From IMG/VR virus record IMGVR_UViG_3300031885_000031, positions 1-47,010 of that record: a DNA stretch of 47,010 nucleotides. The stretch is one strand, 5' to 3'. The stretch comes from a virus. This document shows, in pieces, positions 46,607 to 47,010 of this stretch; the first letter of the stretch is position 1; every line of letters begins with the position of its first letter. The notes below the pieces were generated by a model that saw only the letters and a list, made by a program, of their open reading frames with translations, searched no databases and was not told the origin of the DNA. The translations under genes and the position numbers were made by a program.

Positions 46607-47010
46607 TGGCCAATAAGTATGCCATCACCGGCATTGCGATGAACTGGTCGGCCTCGACCTGGGGGCAGATCGTCACAGGGGCGGCGTGGAACACAGGCAC
46701 AAAGGTTCTCACGCCCGCCGTATCGCCGGGCTGGACGCCCGACGCCCTGATCGGTCTCTATGTGGAGATTCGGACCACGACGGCCGTGCTTTGTACGGTT
46801 GCCGACAATGACGCCGACACATTGACATGCAACGAGGCTGGCCCCGCCACCGGCACGGCCCGTTACGTGCTTTTCAACGAGGTCAAACCCGCCGGCGGCG
46901 ACGTGGCGAGCGCGAACGGGGCGGTCGTGACGATGGACGAGACGCCCATCCCGGCCAGCGGAACCGTCGAACTCGATTCCTGGGACACCGCCGCCACCCC
47001 CGTCAGAAAC
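46606..47010 (+). CDS. Tail-fibre-like protein, copy 2, cut off by the contig end
   Basis: The first 135 codons are present. Compared with copy 1, about 25 opening residues are nearly identical, the next 65 or so are strongly diverged with one extra codon, and the last 42 codons lie in the 127-base exact repeat. The join at 951 is in frame, so 46606-46883 plus 951-2121 would give an intact 482-residue fibre. Diverged middle and conserved edges are the usual pattern of fibre variation. Confidence 0.8.
   Translation, partial: MANKYAITGIAMNWSASTWGQIVTGAAWNTGTKVLTPAVSPGWTPDALIGLYVEIRTTTAVLCTVADNDADTLTCNEAGPATGTARYVLFNEVKPAGGDVASANGAVVTMDETPIPASGTVELDSWDTAATPVRN
46884..47010. repeat. Contig-end exact repeat (127 bp)
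   Basis: Identical to 951-1077, with a mismatch at the base just before and the contig ending at the other side. The length of 127 matches the largest k-mer of widely used short-read assemblers. The contig end is therefore probably a graph junction and not a physical genome end. Confidence 0.95.

Noticed and set aside
46205-47010. Simple direct terminal repeat of a linear phage genome
   Set aside because: The 46205-46883 part differs at many positions from 275-950 and has a different upstream gene, so only the last 127 bases are an exact repeat, and they match an internal position, not the window start.
1-47010. tRNA genes, CRISPR arrays, integrase or attachment sites
   Set aside because: None was seen on reading. 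No cloverleaf with a GTTCGA-type arm, no regularly spaced repeats and no recombinase motifs were noticed; a tRNA search program would be needed to exclude a degenerate tRNA.

Overview
The window looks like most of the genome of a tailed double-stranded DNA bacteriophage (Caudoviricetes), probably a short-tailed (podovirus-like) one. It has a terminase pair, a P22-like portal, a scaffold-like protein, a capsid protein, decoration-like proteins, no recognisable tape measure or tail sheath, and a giant 2,014-residue protein of the internal-virion/polyvalent kind. No integrase, repressor, tRNA, CRISPR array or insertion sequence was seen. The DNA is GC-rich with strongly G/C-ending codons and clear Shine-Dalgarno sites, so the host is probably a GC-rich bacterium; the sequence does not name it. 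All genes are on the + strand except one small candidate at 4655-4831. No gap between genes exceeds about 215 bases.

Layout. Positions 1-13658 hold the distal structural and lysis genes: tail-fibre-like proteins, the giant polyvalent protein with an embedded ADP-ribosyltransferase-like domain, a beta-helix-like protein, a holin-like protein and a membrane protein with a spanin-like tail. Positions 13841-30256 are a dense early/middle block: an HNH endonuclease, two AP2/HNH homing endonucleases, many small zinc-ribbon proteins, a RecE-like nuclease and RecT annealing protein, a C5-cytosine methyltransferase, two DPPY-type methyltransferases, a replication initiator with a candidate origin inside its gene, a DUF1064-type nuclease and a sigma-factor-like protein. 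Positions 30356-32601 form a compact unit with a perfect sigma-70 promoter at one end and a strong terminator at the other. It holds six small unknown genes, several with structured leaders and a shared ribosome-binding segment. Positions 32729-47010 are the packaging and head genes running into the tail genes.

How the genes fit together. The RecE/RecT pair, replication initiator and origin would copy and recombine the DNA, and the methyltransferases may protect it from restriction. The sigma-like protein sits just before the switch to late genes. Terminase, portal, scaffold, capsid and decoration proteins build the head. The fibres, beta-helix protein and giant protein would act at adsorption and DNA entry.

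Structure of the contig. The last 127 bases (46884-47010) are identical to 951-1077, and the base just before differs. The two-gene module 275-950 is also repeated, diverged, at 46205-46883, but with a different upstream gene. Either the real genome is a circle of 45,933 bp closing from 46883 to 951, with 1-950 a variant branch, or the tail-fibre module is truly duplicated. Function calls rest on motif recognition from memory; no database search was run.
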